DNA from: Hymenobacter rubidus
GTDB taxonomy: Bacteria; Bacteroidota; Bacteroidia; Cytophagales; Hymenobacteraceae
Reading direction: 5' to 3'
Assembly: GCF_016734815.1 (NCBI RefSeq)
Contig: NZ_JAERQF010000020.1
Location: 34,432 to 98,431, forward strand
Length of the DNA stretch: 64,000 nucleotides
Shown: positions 18,365 to 27,955 of the stretch, piece after piece
Layout of the letters: each line of letters begins with the position of its first letter
Position numbering within the stretch: position 1 is the first letter of the stretch
Translations under genes and position numbers: made by a program
Notes under the pieces: generated by a model
Seen by the model: the letters and a program-made list of their open reading frames with translations, nothing else
Told to the model about the DNA's origin: nothing
The model's database searches: none

Positions 18365-20038
18365 TCAACTATCTGTTATACACCCCTCGCTGGCCGTGCC
18401 CACGGTGCGCACGTACTTGCGAAGCACCCCCCGCGGCGCGTTCGGCGCGGGTGGCCGCCACTGCGCGCGGCGGGCTTGCAGTACCGCCTCATCCACTTGC
18501 ACGTCGATGGTATTGGCGCGGGCGTCGAGCACTACCCAGTCGCCGTTTTCGACCAGGGCAATGGGGCCGCCATCGTAAGCTTCGGGGCTGACGTGGCCGA
18601 TGACAAAGCCGTGGGTGCCACCCGAAAAGCGGCCGTCGGTAATCAGGGCCACCTTATCGCCCAGGCCCGCGCCGATGATGGCGGAAGTGGGCTTGAGCAT
18701 TTCGGGCATGCCCGGCCCGCCCTTCGGCCCCACGTAGCGGATGACCACGACGTGGCCGGCTTCGACCAATCCACGGGCCAGCCCGTCGTTGATTTCTGCT
18801 TCGGAATTGAACACGATGGCGGGGCCGGCGAACTGCTCGCCTTCCTGCCCCGAAATCTTGGCCACGGCGCCGGCCGGCGCCAGGTTCCCATAGAGAATCT
18901 GGATGTGGCCATCGGCTTTGAACGGGTTTGACTGCGGGCGCAGCAAGTCCTGCTCGGCGCCCAGGGGCTGAATGTCGGCCAGGTTTTCGGCCAGCGTTTT
19001 GCCGGTCACGGTGAGGGTGTCGCCGGTGATGAGGCCCGCGTTGAGCAGGGTTTTGAGCACGGCGGGCACGCCGCCCAGGTTCGAGAGGTCCTCCATGAGG
19101 TACTTGCCACTGGGCTTGAGGTCGGCAAGCACCGGCACCCGGTCGCTGATGGCCTGGAAGTCGGCCAGCGTCAGCTTCACGCCGGCCGCATCGGCAATGG
19201 CAATGAGGTGGATAACGGCGTTGGTGGAGCCGCCCAGCACGGTGGTCACCACCATCGCATTCTCAAAAGCTTCGCGGGTAAGGATGTCGCGGGGCTTGAT
19301 GTCGCGCTCCAGCAGCAGGCGCAGGTAGTGGCCGGTGTCGAGGCATTCCTGCAGCTTGTTGGCGCTCACGGCCGTGGACGACGACGAAAACGGCACCGAC
19401 ATGCCCAGCGTCTCGATGGCCGCCGCCATGGTGTTGGCCGTGTACATGCCGCCGCAGGCGCCCGGCCCCGGACAGGCATTGTGGATGATGCCTTTGTAGT
19501 CCTCTTCCGATAGCTGCCCCTGCAATTTCTGCCCGTAGGCCTCAAAACAGGACACGATGTTCAGCGACTTGCCCTTGTAGTGGCCGCCCTTAATGGTGCC
19601 GCCGTACACCATGAGGGACGGGCGGTTGAGGCGGGCCATGGCCATGAGGGCGCCGGGCATGTTCTTGTCGCAGCCCACCACGCAGGCCAGCGCGTCGTAG
19701 TTGTGCGCGCCGGCCATGGCCTCAATGGAATCGGCAATGATTTCCCGCGACACCAGGGAGAAGCGCATGCCCGGCGTGCCGTTGGTGATGCCGTCGCTCA
19801 CCCCAATCGTATTGAATCGCAGCCCGACCAGGCCCTGCGCCGCCAGCCCGCGCTTCACCTCATCGGCCAGCCCGTCGAGGTGCATGTTGCAGGTGTTGCC
19901 CTCAAAGCCGGTGGAGCACACGCCTACGAAGGGCTTGCGCAGGTCCTCATCGCTCAGCCCTGCCCCGATGAGCATGGCCTGCGAGGCCGGCAGGCTGTCG
20001 TCCTGGGTGTAGATGCGGCTGTATTTATTGAGAATCAT
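18365..20038 (-). CDS. ilvD: Dihydroxy-acid dehydratase IlvD
   Basis: Iron-sulfur enzyme dehydrating 2,3-dihydroxy acids to the 2-oxo acids of valine and isoleucine. Cluster cysteines are visible in [24 protein letters not shown] and [39 protein letters not shown] is the conserved C-terminal block. The 557-residue length from the ATG at 20038 is normal; an ATG five codons upstream is possible. It is the second gene of the cluster after ilvE. Confidence 0.97.
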   Translation of the reverse strand: MILNKYSRIYTQDDSLPASQAMLIGAGLSDEDLRKPFVGVCSTGFEGNTCNMHLDGLADEVKRGLAAQGLVGLRFNTIGVSDGITNGTPGMRFSLVSREIIADSIEAMAGAHNYDALACVVGCDKNMPGALMAMARLNRPSLMVYGGTIKGGHYKGKSLNIVSCFEAYGQKLQGQLSEEDYKGIIHNACPGPGACGGMYTANTMAAAIETLGMSVPFSSSSTAVSANKLQECLDTGHYLRLLLERDIKPRDILTREAFENAMVVTTVLGGSTNAVIHLIAIADAAGVKLTLADFQAISDRVPVLADLKPSGKYLMEDLSNLGGVPAVLKTLLNAGLITGDTLTVTGKTLAENLADIQPLGAEQDLLRPQSNPFKADGHIQILYGNLAPAGAVAKISGQEGEQFAGPAIVFNSEAEINDGLARGLVEAGHVVVIRYVGPKGGPGMPEMLKPTSAIIGAGLGDKVALITDGRFSGGTHGFVIGHVSPEAYDGGPIALVENGDWVVLDARANTIDVQVDEAVLQARRAQWRPPAPNAPRGVLRKYVRTVGTASEGCITDS

Positions 20039-20067
20039 GGGGGATTTTTGCAAGGGACATTCAGCCC

Positions 20068-20195
20068 GTCATGCCGAGCGAAGCCGAGGCATCTCGCGTG
20101 GGGCAGTAATTCAATCGCTAGCTACGCCGACCTTCGGTTGAAAAAGATTTAGTGGTGGCACGCGAGATGCCTCGGCTTCGCTCGGCATGACGTTC
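20068..20195. repeat. Family A hairpin A10 (ilvE-ilvD gap)
   Basis: Arms CGTCATGCCGAGCGAAGCCG then AGGCATCTCGCGTG and complement; the long loop carries its own small dyad (CCGACCTTCGG). It fills nearly the whole gap between ilvE and ilvD. Confidence 0.9.
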
Positions 20196-20217
20196 TGTTT
20201 TCATGACGTATGAAGTC

Positions 20218-21108
20218 CTAAGACGCTTCCGCCGCCACCGTTTCGCCCATTACCAGCGCGGTGTAGCGCTCGGCCAGCTGGGCGCCCAGCGTTTCTTCAA
20301 AGGGCTTTTCAAACACCACGTCATCGACGGAGGCGATGCCGATGACTTCGGCGGCCGTGCCGGTCATGAAGGCGCCGGTGGCGCCTTGCAGCTCTTCGGG
20401 GCGGAAGAACTTTTCGGTGACCTTAATGCCGGCCTCGCGGGCCAGGTCGATGATGGTGTTGCGGGTGATGCCGCGCAGGATGCTGCCGCCGGGTGCGGTG
20501 AACAGTTCGCCGTCGCGCTCGAAAAAGAAGTTAGCGCCGGGGCCCTCGGCCACGTAGCCATTCATATCCAGCAGCAGGGCTTCATCGAAGCCGCGGCCCT
20601 TGGCTTCGGAGCTGGCAATGATGGAGTTGGCGTAGTGGCCCGACACTTTGGCCTCGATGGGCACGGCCTTGGGATTGGGCCGCTCGTAGGGCGACACGGT
20701 GAGACGCAGACTCTTGTTGCCGAGGTACTTGTCCCACTTCCACACGGCCATGAGCAGGTTGCCAGTGGTGGGCGTAGTGAGTGTCATGTGCGGCGTGGCG
20801 GCGAAGGCCAGCGGCCGGATGTAGGCGTCGGTGAGGTTGTTTTTGGCCAGCAGGTCGTAGCTGATTTCGGTCAGCTCCTCGATGGAATAATTCAGGGGCA
20901 GGCCGATGGCACTACACGAATAATGCAGCCGCTCGTAGTGCTCGCGGGCCTTGAAAATGCGGGTTCCCTGGGCCGTGTGGTAGGCCCGGATGCCTTCAAA
21001 CACGGCATAGCCGTAGTGCAACGATTGGGCATAGGCGCCGCAGGTGGCCTGCTCGGCGGAGATGTAGTCGCCGTCCAGAAAAACAAGGGTGTTACTGTCG
21101 AAATACAT
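20218..21108 (-). CDS. ilvE: Branched-chain amino acid aminotransferase IlvE
   Basis: PLP transaminase that makes valine, leucine and isoleucine from their oxo acids with glutamate as donor. The 296-residue product has LHYGYAVFEGIRAY, the PLP lysine Lys154 in EAKVSGHYANS, EALLLDMNGYVAEGPGANFF and the phosphate-binding LRGITRNTI, with FMTGTAAEV at the C-terminus; this is a class IV enzyme of normal size. It is the first structural gene of the ilv-leu cluster and lies 36 bp after an intrinsic terminator preceded by a leader peptide, so its transcription is very probably set by attenuation. Confidence 0.97.
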   Translation of the reverse strand: MYFDSNTLVFLDGDYISAEQATCGAYAQSLHYGYAVFEGIRAYHTAQGTRIFKAREHYERLHYSCSAIGLPLNYSIEELTEISYDLLAKNNLTDAYIRPLAFAATPHMTLTTPTTGNLLMAVWKWDKYLGNKSLRLTVSPYERPNPKAVPIEAKVSGHYANSIIASSEAKGRGFDEALLLDMNGYVAEGPGANFFFERDGELFTAPGGSILRGITRNTIIDLAREAGIKVTEKFFRPEELQGATGAFMTGTAAEVIGIASVDDVVFEKPFEETLGAQLAERYTALVMGETVAAEAS

Positions 21109-21143
21109 GCAAAAAGCGAGTTGGGTATCAAGTGGAAAGCAAT

Positions 21144-21182
21144 AAAAAGCCTTTCCGAGCGCGGGGCTGAGAAAGGCTTTTT
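21144..21182 (-). terminator. ilv leader terminator (attenuator)
   Basis: On the minus strand AAAAAGCCTTTC pairs with GAAAGGCTTTTT around a 15-base loop, with the closing T run directly at the stem end, 36 bp before the ilvE ATG. A terminator placed between a leader peptide and the first structural gene is the attenuator arrangement. Loop bases TCAGCCC (21164-21170) can pair instead with GGGCTGA at 21202-21208, and this pairing would hinder the terminator. Confidence 0.9.
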
Positions 21183-21207
21183 GCAGGGCAAGAAGGCACT
21201 TTCAGCC

Positions 21208-21258
21208 CTAGGGCTGTTTAATAATGACCAGGACGACGGAGGTAAAAACAGGAGTCAT
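21208..21258 (-). CDS. Branched-chain amino acid leader peptide
   Basis: A 16-codon open frame reads MTPVFTSVVLVIIKQP and stops at TAG. Seven of 16 residues are branched-chain, six of them in one run (VVLVII, residues 8-13). It lies 25 bp upstream of an intrinsic terminator in the leader of ilvE. The stop codon is inside the perfect palindrome CAGCCCTAGGGCTG, whose right half is the antiterminator arm. Low charging of Val/Leu/Ile tRNAs would stall the ribosome on the run and favour the antiterminator. No Shine-Dalgarno sequence is seen, as is common in Bacteroidota. It is too short for routine gene finders. Confidence 0.85.
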   Translation of the reverse strand: MTPVFTSVVLVIIKQP

Positions 21259-21444
21259 GGAGAAAGGAAAAACCGGACCGGCCTTCGCCGTGCCGGGGGT
21301 TCGTGCTTAGCTTGCGCCGCGCGAAACGCTCAGCTTTGCTCCCGTCAGGGGTTTTGCTGCGCCTGCGCCTCGGATATGCAGTTGGCTAGTGAGTACAATG
21401 TTAGCGGCACCCTGAACCGTGCAAAAAACACTTTCAGAGGGCCT

Positions 21445-21455
21445 TACTATTTCTA
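21445..21455 (-). promoter_or_regulatory. Shared motif TAGAAATAGTA upstream of ilvE
   Basis: Second occurrence of the 11-mer, reading TTTAGAAATAGTAAGG on the gene's strand, 337 bp upstream of the ilvE ATG. It is preceded by the AT-rich dyad TTATCA...TGATAA (21463-21488). It probably marks the transcription start region of the ilv leader and also lies in front of the divergent gene at 21517. Confidence 0.6.
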
Positions 21456-21516
21456 AACGGGTTTATCATCTTCGTAATAATTTGATAATTAACGCCTAAC
21501 CCAATAGCGGTTTACA

Positions 21517-23061
21517 ATGCCAAACGAAAATAATGACTCGGTTTTTCAATTGATAAAGTCGCTTACGCGCTCCGAAAAGCGTCATTTTCGGCTATTTGCC
21601 AACCGCCAGGGTTCGACTGAAGGCCTAAAGTTTCTGCAACTGTTCGACGCACTGGATGCCGCCGCGCACTACGACGATGAGCGGATTCTGGCCCAGGTGC
21701 CGGCCATCAAGAAGGTGCAGCTGGCCAACCTCAAGGCCAACCTCTACCGGCAGCTGCTGGCCAGCCTGCGCATGTACCACGCCGGTCAAAACCTTGACAT
21801 TCAGCTCCGCGAGCAGCTCGACTATGCTCGCGTGCTCTACAACCGTGGCCTCTACCAGCAAAGCCTGCGCATGCTGGAGCGCGTGAAGCAGGCGGCCCAG
21901 CAAGTGGGCATGAGCCACATTGCGCTGCAAGCCCTCGACTTTGAAAAACTGATTGAGGCCCAATACATCACACGCAGCCTGCGCGGCCGGGCTCAGCAGA
22001 TTTCGACCGAAGCCCTGACGCTGGTGGAGCACGTCAGCCAGCAGCATGTGCTCTCGAACCTGGCGCTGCGCATGTACGGGTTTTACCTGCAAATCGGGCA
22101 TGCCCGCAACCAGTCGGATTTTGAGAAGCTGACTACGTTTTTCCGGTCGTCGCTGGCGAATGTGGACATGCGCAACGCCGACTTTTTCGAGCGGCTGTAC
22201 TATCACCAGGCCCACGTTTGGTATTACACCATCACCCAGAATTTCCTAGCCTGCTATCGCTACGCGCAAAAATGGGTCGATTTGTTTGAGGACAACCCCA
22301 CCATCCGGGAGCAGCAAACCATGCTCTACCTCAAGGGCTTGCACAATTTGCTGGTGACATCCTACAACCTTTTGTACTACAGCAAATTCAGCGAGGTGCT
22401 GGCCCGGCTCGAAGCCTTTGCCGACAACCCCGACCGGCGCTCGAACCCCAACATCGAGATGCTGCTGTTTCTCTACATCTACACCAACCGCATCAACGCC
22501 TACTTCATGCGGGGCCGCTTCACGGAGGGCCTGAGCATCATCCCGTCGCTGCTGACGCACCTGAAGCAGTTTCAGCAGCAGCTCGACCCGCACCGGCTCA
22601 TGGTGTTCTACTACAAAATTGCCAGTCTCTACTTCGGCAGCGGCGATTTTAACAAGGCCATTGAATACTTGACTAAAGTCATTCAATTCAAAGACAGTGC
22701 TTTGCGCGAAGACATTCAGTGCTTCGCGCGTATCCTCAACCTGATTGCACACTACGAAGCCGGCCGCGACGAAAGCCTCGATTACCAGGTGAAATCGGTG
22801 TACCGTTTCCTGGGCAAGATGAACGACCAGCAGCAGATGCAGGTGGCCATTTTTCAGTTCCTGCGCACCGTGGGCGACCTCAACCCGCGGGAGCTAAAAA
22901 ACGCCTTCATCCAGCTGAAAGACCAGCTGATTGCCATCTCGGCAAATCCGTTTGAACGGCGGCCATTCATGTACTTGGACATTGTTTCCTGGCTGGAAAG
23001 CAAGATTGAAAACCGGCCCGTGCAGGAGATTATGCAGCGGAAGTTTGGGCTGTTGAAATAG
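21517..23061 (+). CDS. Conserved Bacteroidota TPR-like helical protein
   Basis: A 514-residue soluble, all-helical protein beginning MPNENNDSVFQLIKSLTRSE, with the SLTRSEKRHFRLFA stretch seen in a widespread Bacteroidota family of uncharacterised proteins. Repeated helix pairs of TPR character run from about residue 90 to 400 (for example VFYYKIASLYFGSGDFNKAIEYLTKVI). There is no signal peptide and no catalytic motif, so a scaffold or adaptor role is the most that can be said. It is divergent from ilvE across the attenuator region and is followed by family A hairpin A11. Confidence 0.8.
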   Translation: MPNENNDSVFQLIKSLTRSEKRHFRLFANRQGSTEGLKFLQLFDALDAAAHYDDERILAQVPAIKKVQLANLKANLYRQLLASLRMYHAGQNLDIQLREQLDYARVLYNRGLYQQSLRMLERVKQAAQQVGMSHIALQALDFEKLIEAQYITRSLRGRAQQISTEALTLVEHVSQQHVLSNLALRMYGFYLQIGHARNQSDFEKLTTFFRSSLANVDMRNADFFERLYYHQAHVWYYTITQNFLACYRYAQKWVDLFEDNPTIREQQTMLYLKGLHNLLVTSYNLLYYSKFSEVLARLEAFADNPDRRSNPNIEMLLFLYIYTNRINAYFMRGRFTEGLSIIPSLLTHLKQFQQQLDPHRLMVFYYKIASLYFGSGDFNKAIEYLTKVIQFKDSALREDIQCFARILNLIAHYEAGRDESLDYQVKSVYRFLGKMNDQQQMQVAIFQFLRTVGDLNPRELKNAFIQLKDQLIAISANPFERRPFMYLDIVSWLESKIENRPVQEIMQRKFGLLK

Positions 23062-23089
23062 GGTATTTGCAACGTTGAGGAAGTTATAA

Positions 23090-23203
23090 GAACGTCATGC
23101 CGAGCGCAGCCGAAGCATCTCGCGTGGGACAGTAATTCAATTGCCTGAAAAAGCATTAGTGACTGCACGCGAGATGCCTCGGCTGCGCTCGGCATGACGT
23201 TCC
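23090..23203. repeat. Family A hairpin A11 (TPR gene-gltB gap)
   Basis: Arms GAACGTCATGCCGAGCGCAG then CCGAAGCATCTCGC and complement ending GGCATGACGTTC; loop includes AGTAATTCAATTGCC. It lies 28 bp after the stop of the TPR gene. Confidence 0.92.
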
Positions 23204-23282
23204 AAAAGCTTTGGTTTGATATTGTACGCTTTGCCACCACAAAAATCTATAGATAAACACTTTATCAATTATTAAAGCAGAC

Positions 23283-23293
23283 TAGAAATAGTA
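23283..23293 (+). promoter_or_regulatory. Shared motif TAGAAATAGTA upstream of gltB
   Basis: Third occurrence of the 11-mer, 110 bp before the gltB ATG, reading CTAGAAATAGTAGGTCC. Just upstream is TTATCAATTATTA, which closely resembles TTATCAAATTATTA upstream of the ilvE copy. A shared regulator or promoter feature is inferred. Confidence 0.6.
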
Positions 23294-23402
23294 GGTCCGC
23301 AAAAAATATTTTTTCGCTGGCCGCAGGATGGACGGTTCTTTAAATAACTGTGCGCAGTTGGCTGATTTCACCCCGCCGCTCGCCAACGTTCCCTCCTCCC
23401 CT

Positions 23403-26400
23403 ATGACTTTCAACGCCCCGATACCATCCACCGACGCTCCGCAGGGCCTGTACCGCCCCGAATTTGAGCACGATGCCTGCGGGACCGGTTTCATCACCTA
23501 CCTCAACGGCCGCAAAACGCACCAGACCATCACCGACGCGCTGACGATGCTGGAAAACATGGAGCACCGCGGCGCCTGTGGCTGCGATGCCGACTCCGGC
23601 GACGGGGCCGGCTTGCTCATCCAGATTCCGCACTGGTTTCTGCTGGAAGAGTGCGTAGCCCTGAATATCCGCTTGCCCGAGCCGGGCAGCTACGGCGTGG
23701 GGTTTGCTTTTTTGCCGAAGGACGAAAAGTTGCGCGAAGCCTGCCGCGAGGTCATCAACGGCGCGGCGGCGCGGCTGGGATTTCCGCTGCTGGGCTACCG
23801 GCCCGTGCCGGTGAACCCGACCGGCATCGGCCCCACGGCGCTGGCGGCCGAGCCGGTGATGGAGCAGGTGTTTTTCGGCCGTCCGGCCGGCATTACCAAT
23901 CCGGATGATTTTGAGCGCAAGCTCTACGTGTTGCGCCGCCTGATTTTCAAGACGGTGCGCGAGACGGTGACGGCCGCGATGGACGTGTTCTACTTTGCCT
24001 CGCTCTCGTGCAAAACCATTGTCTACAAGGGCCAGCTGACTACTTACCAGGTGCGCGGCTACTTCCCCGACCTTAGCGACGAGCGGGTAACGTCGGCGTT
24101 CGGGCTGGTGCATTCGCGGTTTTCGACCAACACGTTTCCGAGCTGGAAGCTGGCCCAGCCGTTCCGGTTTTTGGCGCACAATGGCGAGATTAATACGCTG
24201 CGGGGCAATCTGAACTGGTTTTACGCGGGCTTGCGCAGCTACGTGTCGCCGTACTTCTCGGCGGAGGAAATGGACATGCTGCTGCCGGTGGTCGATGCCG
24301 GGCAGTCGGATTCGGCCTGCCTGGATAACGTGGTGGAAATCCTGCTACACTCGGGCCGCCCGCTGCCGCACGTGATGATGATGCTCGTGCCCGAAGCCTG
24401 GGACGGCAACACCCAGATGGACCCGCTCAAAAAGGCCTTCTACGAGTTCCACGCCACGTTTATGGAGCCGTGGGACGGCCCGGCCGCCCTGCTTTTCACC
24501 GATGGCAAGCTCATCGGGGCCATGCTGGACCGCAACGGCCTGCGCCCCCTGCGCTACCTCGAAACCACCGATGGCCGCGTGCTGGTGGCCTCCGAGGCCG
24601 GCGTGTTGGGCATCGACCCCGCCACCGTGGTGCAGAAAGGCCGCCTCCAGCCCGGCAAAATGCTGTTAGTCGACACTGTGGCCGGCCGCATCATCACCGA
24701 TGAAGAATTGAAGGCCCAGGCCGCCGGCCGCCAGCCCTACGGCGCGTGGTTGAATGAGTACCAGATTCGGCTGGAAGAATTGCCCGAGCCGCGCCAGGTA
24801 TTCACGGAGTTGGCCGCCGATTCGGTGTTCAAATACCACCAGGTGTTCGGCTACACCCGCGAGGACATCGACGTGCTCATCACGCCGATGGCGCTGGAGG
24901 GCAAGGAGCCCATCGGCTCGATGGGCGTGGATGTGCCGCTGGCCGTGCTTTCCGACCAGCCCCAGCACCTGAGCAGCTACTTCAAGCAGTTTTTCGCGCA
25001 GGTCACCAACCCGCCCATCGACCCCATCCGGGAGCGGCTGGTGATGAGCCTAGCCACCTTTCTGGGCAACAACGGCAACATTCTGGACGAGGACAAGCAC
25101 CATTGCCACTGCGTGGCGCTGCGCCAGCCCATCCTCTCAAACCTGGAGCTGGAGAAGCTGCGCAGCATCGATACGGGCCTGTTCAACGCCAAGACCTTGC
25201 TGACCTACTTCAAGGCCGACGAGCAGCCCGGCGCGCTGGAACGCGGCCTCGCCCGCCTCTGTCGCTACGCCGAGGATGCGGTGAACGACGGCTACGAAGT
25301 CCTGATTTTGTCGGACCGCGGGGTGGATTCGCTGCACGCGCCCATTCCATCGCTGCTGGCCGTTTCGGCGGTGCATCACCACCTCATCAAGCTCGGCTGT
25401 CGGGGCACGGTAGGCCTGGTGGTGGAGGCCGGCGACGTGTGGGAAGTCCACCATTTCGCCTGTCTGCTGTCGTTTGGGGCCACGGCCATCAACCCCTACC
25501 TGGCGCTGGCCACCATCCGGACCATGCACGAGGCGGGCCAGTTCAACACTACGCTCGACCATGCGCAGCTGAATTACAACTACATCAAAGCCGTGTGCGA
25601 TGGCTTGCTGAAGATTTTCTCGAAGATGGGAATTTCGACGTTGCAGAGCTACCACGGCGCGCAGGTGTTCGAGATTCTGGGCCTGAACCAGGCCGTGGTG
25701 GACGCCTATTTCTGCGGCGCGGTCACGCGCATCGGCGGGCTGGGGCTAGATGAAATTGCCCGCGAAACGCTCTACAAGCACTTCCAAGGGTTCAAAAGCA
25801 CCACGCCCGAGGAGCAAACGCTGCTGCCCGACGGCGGTCTCTACCACTGGCGGCGGCGCGGCGAGGCGCACATGTTCAACCCCGAAACCGTGCACCTGCT
25901 GCAGCTGGCCACCCGCACCAACAACTACGCCACCTACCAGCGCTACGCCAAGCTGGTGAACGAGCAGCCGGAGCGCATGTTCACGTTGCGCGGCCTGCTG
26001 GATTTCGCCCACCACCGCGACCCGATTTCGCTGGACGAAGTGGAGCCGGCCGAGGGTATTATGCGGCGGTTTGCGACCGGCGCGATGTCGTTTGGCTCGA
26101 TTTCGCACGAGGCGCACAGCACCCTGGCCATTGCCATGAACCGCATCGGCGGCAAGAGCAACACCGGCGAGGGCGGCGAAGACCCGATGCGCTATGAGGT
26201 CATGGAAAACGGCGACTCCATGCGCTCGGCCATCAAGCAAGTGGCCTCGGCGCGCTTCGGCGTCACGGCGCATTATCTGACCAATGCCGACGAGTTGCAA
26301 ATCAAGATGGCGCAGGGGGCCAAGCCCGGCGAGGGCGGCCAGCTCCCCGGTCACAAGGTCGACGAGTGGATTGCCAAGGTGCGCCACGCCACCCCCGGCG

Positions 26401-27944
26401 TCGGCCTGATTTCGCCCCCGCCTCACCACGACATCTATTCCATCGAAGACCTGGCCCAGCTCATCTTCGACCTGAAAAACGCCAACCGCGCCGCCCGCAT
26501 CAACGTGAAGCTGGTGAGCAAGGCGGGCGTGGGCACCATCGCGGCCGGCGTGGCGAAGGCTCACGCCGACGTGATTTTGATTGCCGGCTACGACGGCGGT
26601 ACGGGCGCCTCGCCCATTAGCTCCATCAAGCACGCCGGCCTGCCCTGGGAGCTGGGCCTGGCCGAAGCCCACCAAACCTTAGTGCGCAACCAGCTCCGCA
26701 GCCGCGTGGTGCTCCAAGCCGACGGCCAGCTAAAAACCGGCCGCGACCTGGCCGTAGCCGCGCTTTTGGGGGCCGAAGAATGGGGCGTAGCCACGGCCGC
26801 GCTGGTGGCCGGCGGCTGCGTGATGATGCGCAAATGCCACCTCAACACCTGCCCCGTGGGCGTAGCCACCCAGGACCCCGAGCTGCGCAAGCTCTTCACC
26901 GGCCAGCCCGAGCACGTCGTGAACCTCTTCCGTTTCCTGGCCGAGGAGCTGCGCGAAATCATGGCCGAGCTGGGCTTCCGCACGATAAACGAGATGGTGG
27001 GCCGGCCCGAATTCCTGAAAGTGCGCGAGGGCATCACCCACTGGAAAGCCCGCCACCTCGACCTGACCGACATGCTGCACCCCGCCGTGAACATCTCCGG
27101 CGGCACCCTCTACAACAGCGAGGCGCAGGACCACGGCATCCGTGGCATCTTGGACTGGCAATTGCTCGAACACGCCCAGCTGGCCCTCAATGAGCACACG
27201 CCGGTATTTGCCGAGTTCGAGGTGCAGAACATCGACCGCACCATCGGCACGCTGCTCTCGAATGAGATTGCCAAGCGCTACCACGCCGCCGGCTTGCCCG
27301 ATAACACCATCAACTACCGCTTCCGAGGTTCGGCGGGCCAGAGCTTCGGTGCGTTCAGTGTGAAGGGGTTGTCCTTCGCGCTCGAAGGCGAGGCCAACGA
27401 CTACGTGGGCAAGGGCTTGAGCGGGGCCCAACTGGCCATCTTCCCTTCTCCCGCCGCCCATTTCGTGCCCGAGCAAAACATCATTATCGGCAACGTGGCG
27501 CTGTACGGGGCCACCTCGGGCGCGCTGTTCGTGCGCGGGCAGGCCGGCGAGCGGTTTGCCGTGCGCAACTCCGGCGCCACCGCCGTAGTCGAAGGTGTGG
27601 GCGACCACGGCTGCGAGTACATGACGGGCGGCCGTGCCCTCATCCTGGGCCAGACGGGCCGCAACTTCGCCGCCGGCATGAGCGGCGGCATCGCCTGGAT
27701 TTACGACCCCAATGGCACGTTCCCGCAGAACTGCAACCCCGAAATGGTGGAACTAGACCCGCTCGATGCCGACGACGAAGACCAGATTCAGGAGCTGCTG
27801 CGGAAGCATGTGGAGCTGACTGGCAGCCAGGTGGCGGCGTTTCTGCTGGGGAATTGGCAGGAGGAAGCCGGGAAGTTCGTGAAAGTGTTTCCGAGCGAGT
27901 ACAAGAAGGTGCTGCAGAAGGCGCGGTATGCGGAGGTGGGGTAA
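23403..27944 (+). CDS. gltB: Glutamate synthase large subunit GltB
   Basis: Makes glutamate from glutamine and 2-oxoglutarate, supplying the amino donor for IlvE and other transaminases. Cys26 in EFEHDACGTGF is the amidotransferase nucleophile after removal of a short propeptide. The FMN/synthase domain spans about 850-1220 with GEGGEDPMRYE and KPGEGGQLPG, the 3Fe-4S cysteines are in CVMMRKCHLNTCPVGV, and a GXGXG beta-helix domain closes the protein. The 1513-residue length is normal. An ATG at 23328 would add 25 residues; the ATG at 23403 agrees with the short propeptides of the family. gltD follows after a family B hairpin. Confidence 0.97.
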   Translation: MTFNAPIPSTDAPQGLYRPEFEHDACGTGFITYLNGRKTHQTITDALTMLENMEHRGACGCDADSGDGAGLLIQIPHWFLLEECVALNIRLPEPGSYGVGFAFLPKDEKLREACREVINGAAARLGFPLLGYRPVPVNPTGIGPTALAAEPVMEQVFFGRPAGITNPDDFERKLYVLRRLIFKTVRETVTAAMDVFYFASLSCKTIVYKGQLTTYQVRGYFPDLSDERVTSAFGLVHSRFSTNTFPSWKLAQPFRFLAHNGEINTLRGNLNWFYAGLRSYVSPYFSAEEMDMLLPVVDAGQSDSACLDNVVEILLHSGRPLPHVMMMLVPEAWDGNTQMDPLKKAFYEFHATFMEPWDGPAALLFTDGKLIGAMLDRNGLRPLRYLETTDGRVLVASEAGVLGIDPATVVQKGRLQPGKMLLVDTVAGRIITDEELKAQAAGRQPYGAWLNEYQIRLEELPEPRQVFTELAADSVFKYHQVFGYTREDIDVLITPMALEGKEPIGSMGVDVPLAVLSDQPQHLSSYFKQFFAQVTNPPIDPIRERLVMSLATFLGNNGNILDEDKHHCHCVALRQPILSNLELEKLRSIDTGLFNAKTLLTYFKADEQPGALERGLARLCRYAEDAVNDGYEVLILSDRGVDSLHAPIPSLLAVSAVHHHLIKLGCRGTVGLVVEAGDVWEVHHFACLLSFGATAINPYLALATIRTMHEAGQFNTTLDHAQLNYNYIKAVCDGLLKIFSKMGISTLQSYHGAQVFEILGLNQAVVDAYFCGAVTRIGGLGLDEIARETLYKHFQGFKSTTPEEQTLLPDGGLYHWRRRGEAHMFNPETVHLLQLATRTNNYATYQRYAKLVNEQPERMFTLRGLLDFAHHRDPISLDEVEPAEGIMRRFATGAMSFGSISHEAHSTLAIAMNRIGGKSNTGEGGEDPMRYEVMENGDSMRSAIKQVASARFGVTAHYLTNADELQIKMAQGAKPGEGGQLPGHKVDEWIAKVRHATPGVGLISPPPHHDIYSIEDLAQLIFDLKNANRAARINVKLVSKAGVGTIAAGVAKAHADVILIAGYDGGTGASPISSIKHAGLPWELGLAEAHQTLVRNQLRSRVVLQADGQLKTGRDLAVAALLGAEEWGVATAALVAGGCVMMRKCHLNTCPVGVATQDPELRKLFTGQPEHVVNLFRFLAEELREIMAELGFRTINEMVGRPEFLKVREGITHWKARHLDLTDMLHPAVNISGGTLYNSEAQDHGIRGILDWQLLEHAQLALNEHTPVFAEFEVQNIDRTIGTLLSNEIAKRYHAAGLPDNTINYRFRGSAGQSFGAFSVKGLSFALEGEANDYVGKGLSGAQLAIFPSPAAHFVPEQNIIIGNVALYGATSGALFVRGQAGERFAVRNSGATAVVEGVGDHGCEYMTGGRALILGQTGRNFAAGMSGGIAWIYDPNGTFPQNCNPEMVELDPLDADDEDQIQELLRKHVELTGSQVAAFLLGNWQEEAGKFVKVFPSEYKKVLQKARYAEVG

Positions 27945-27955
27945 TGTCCCTAACA

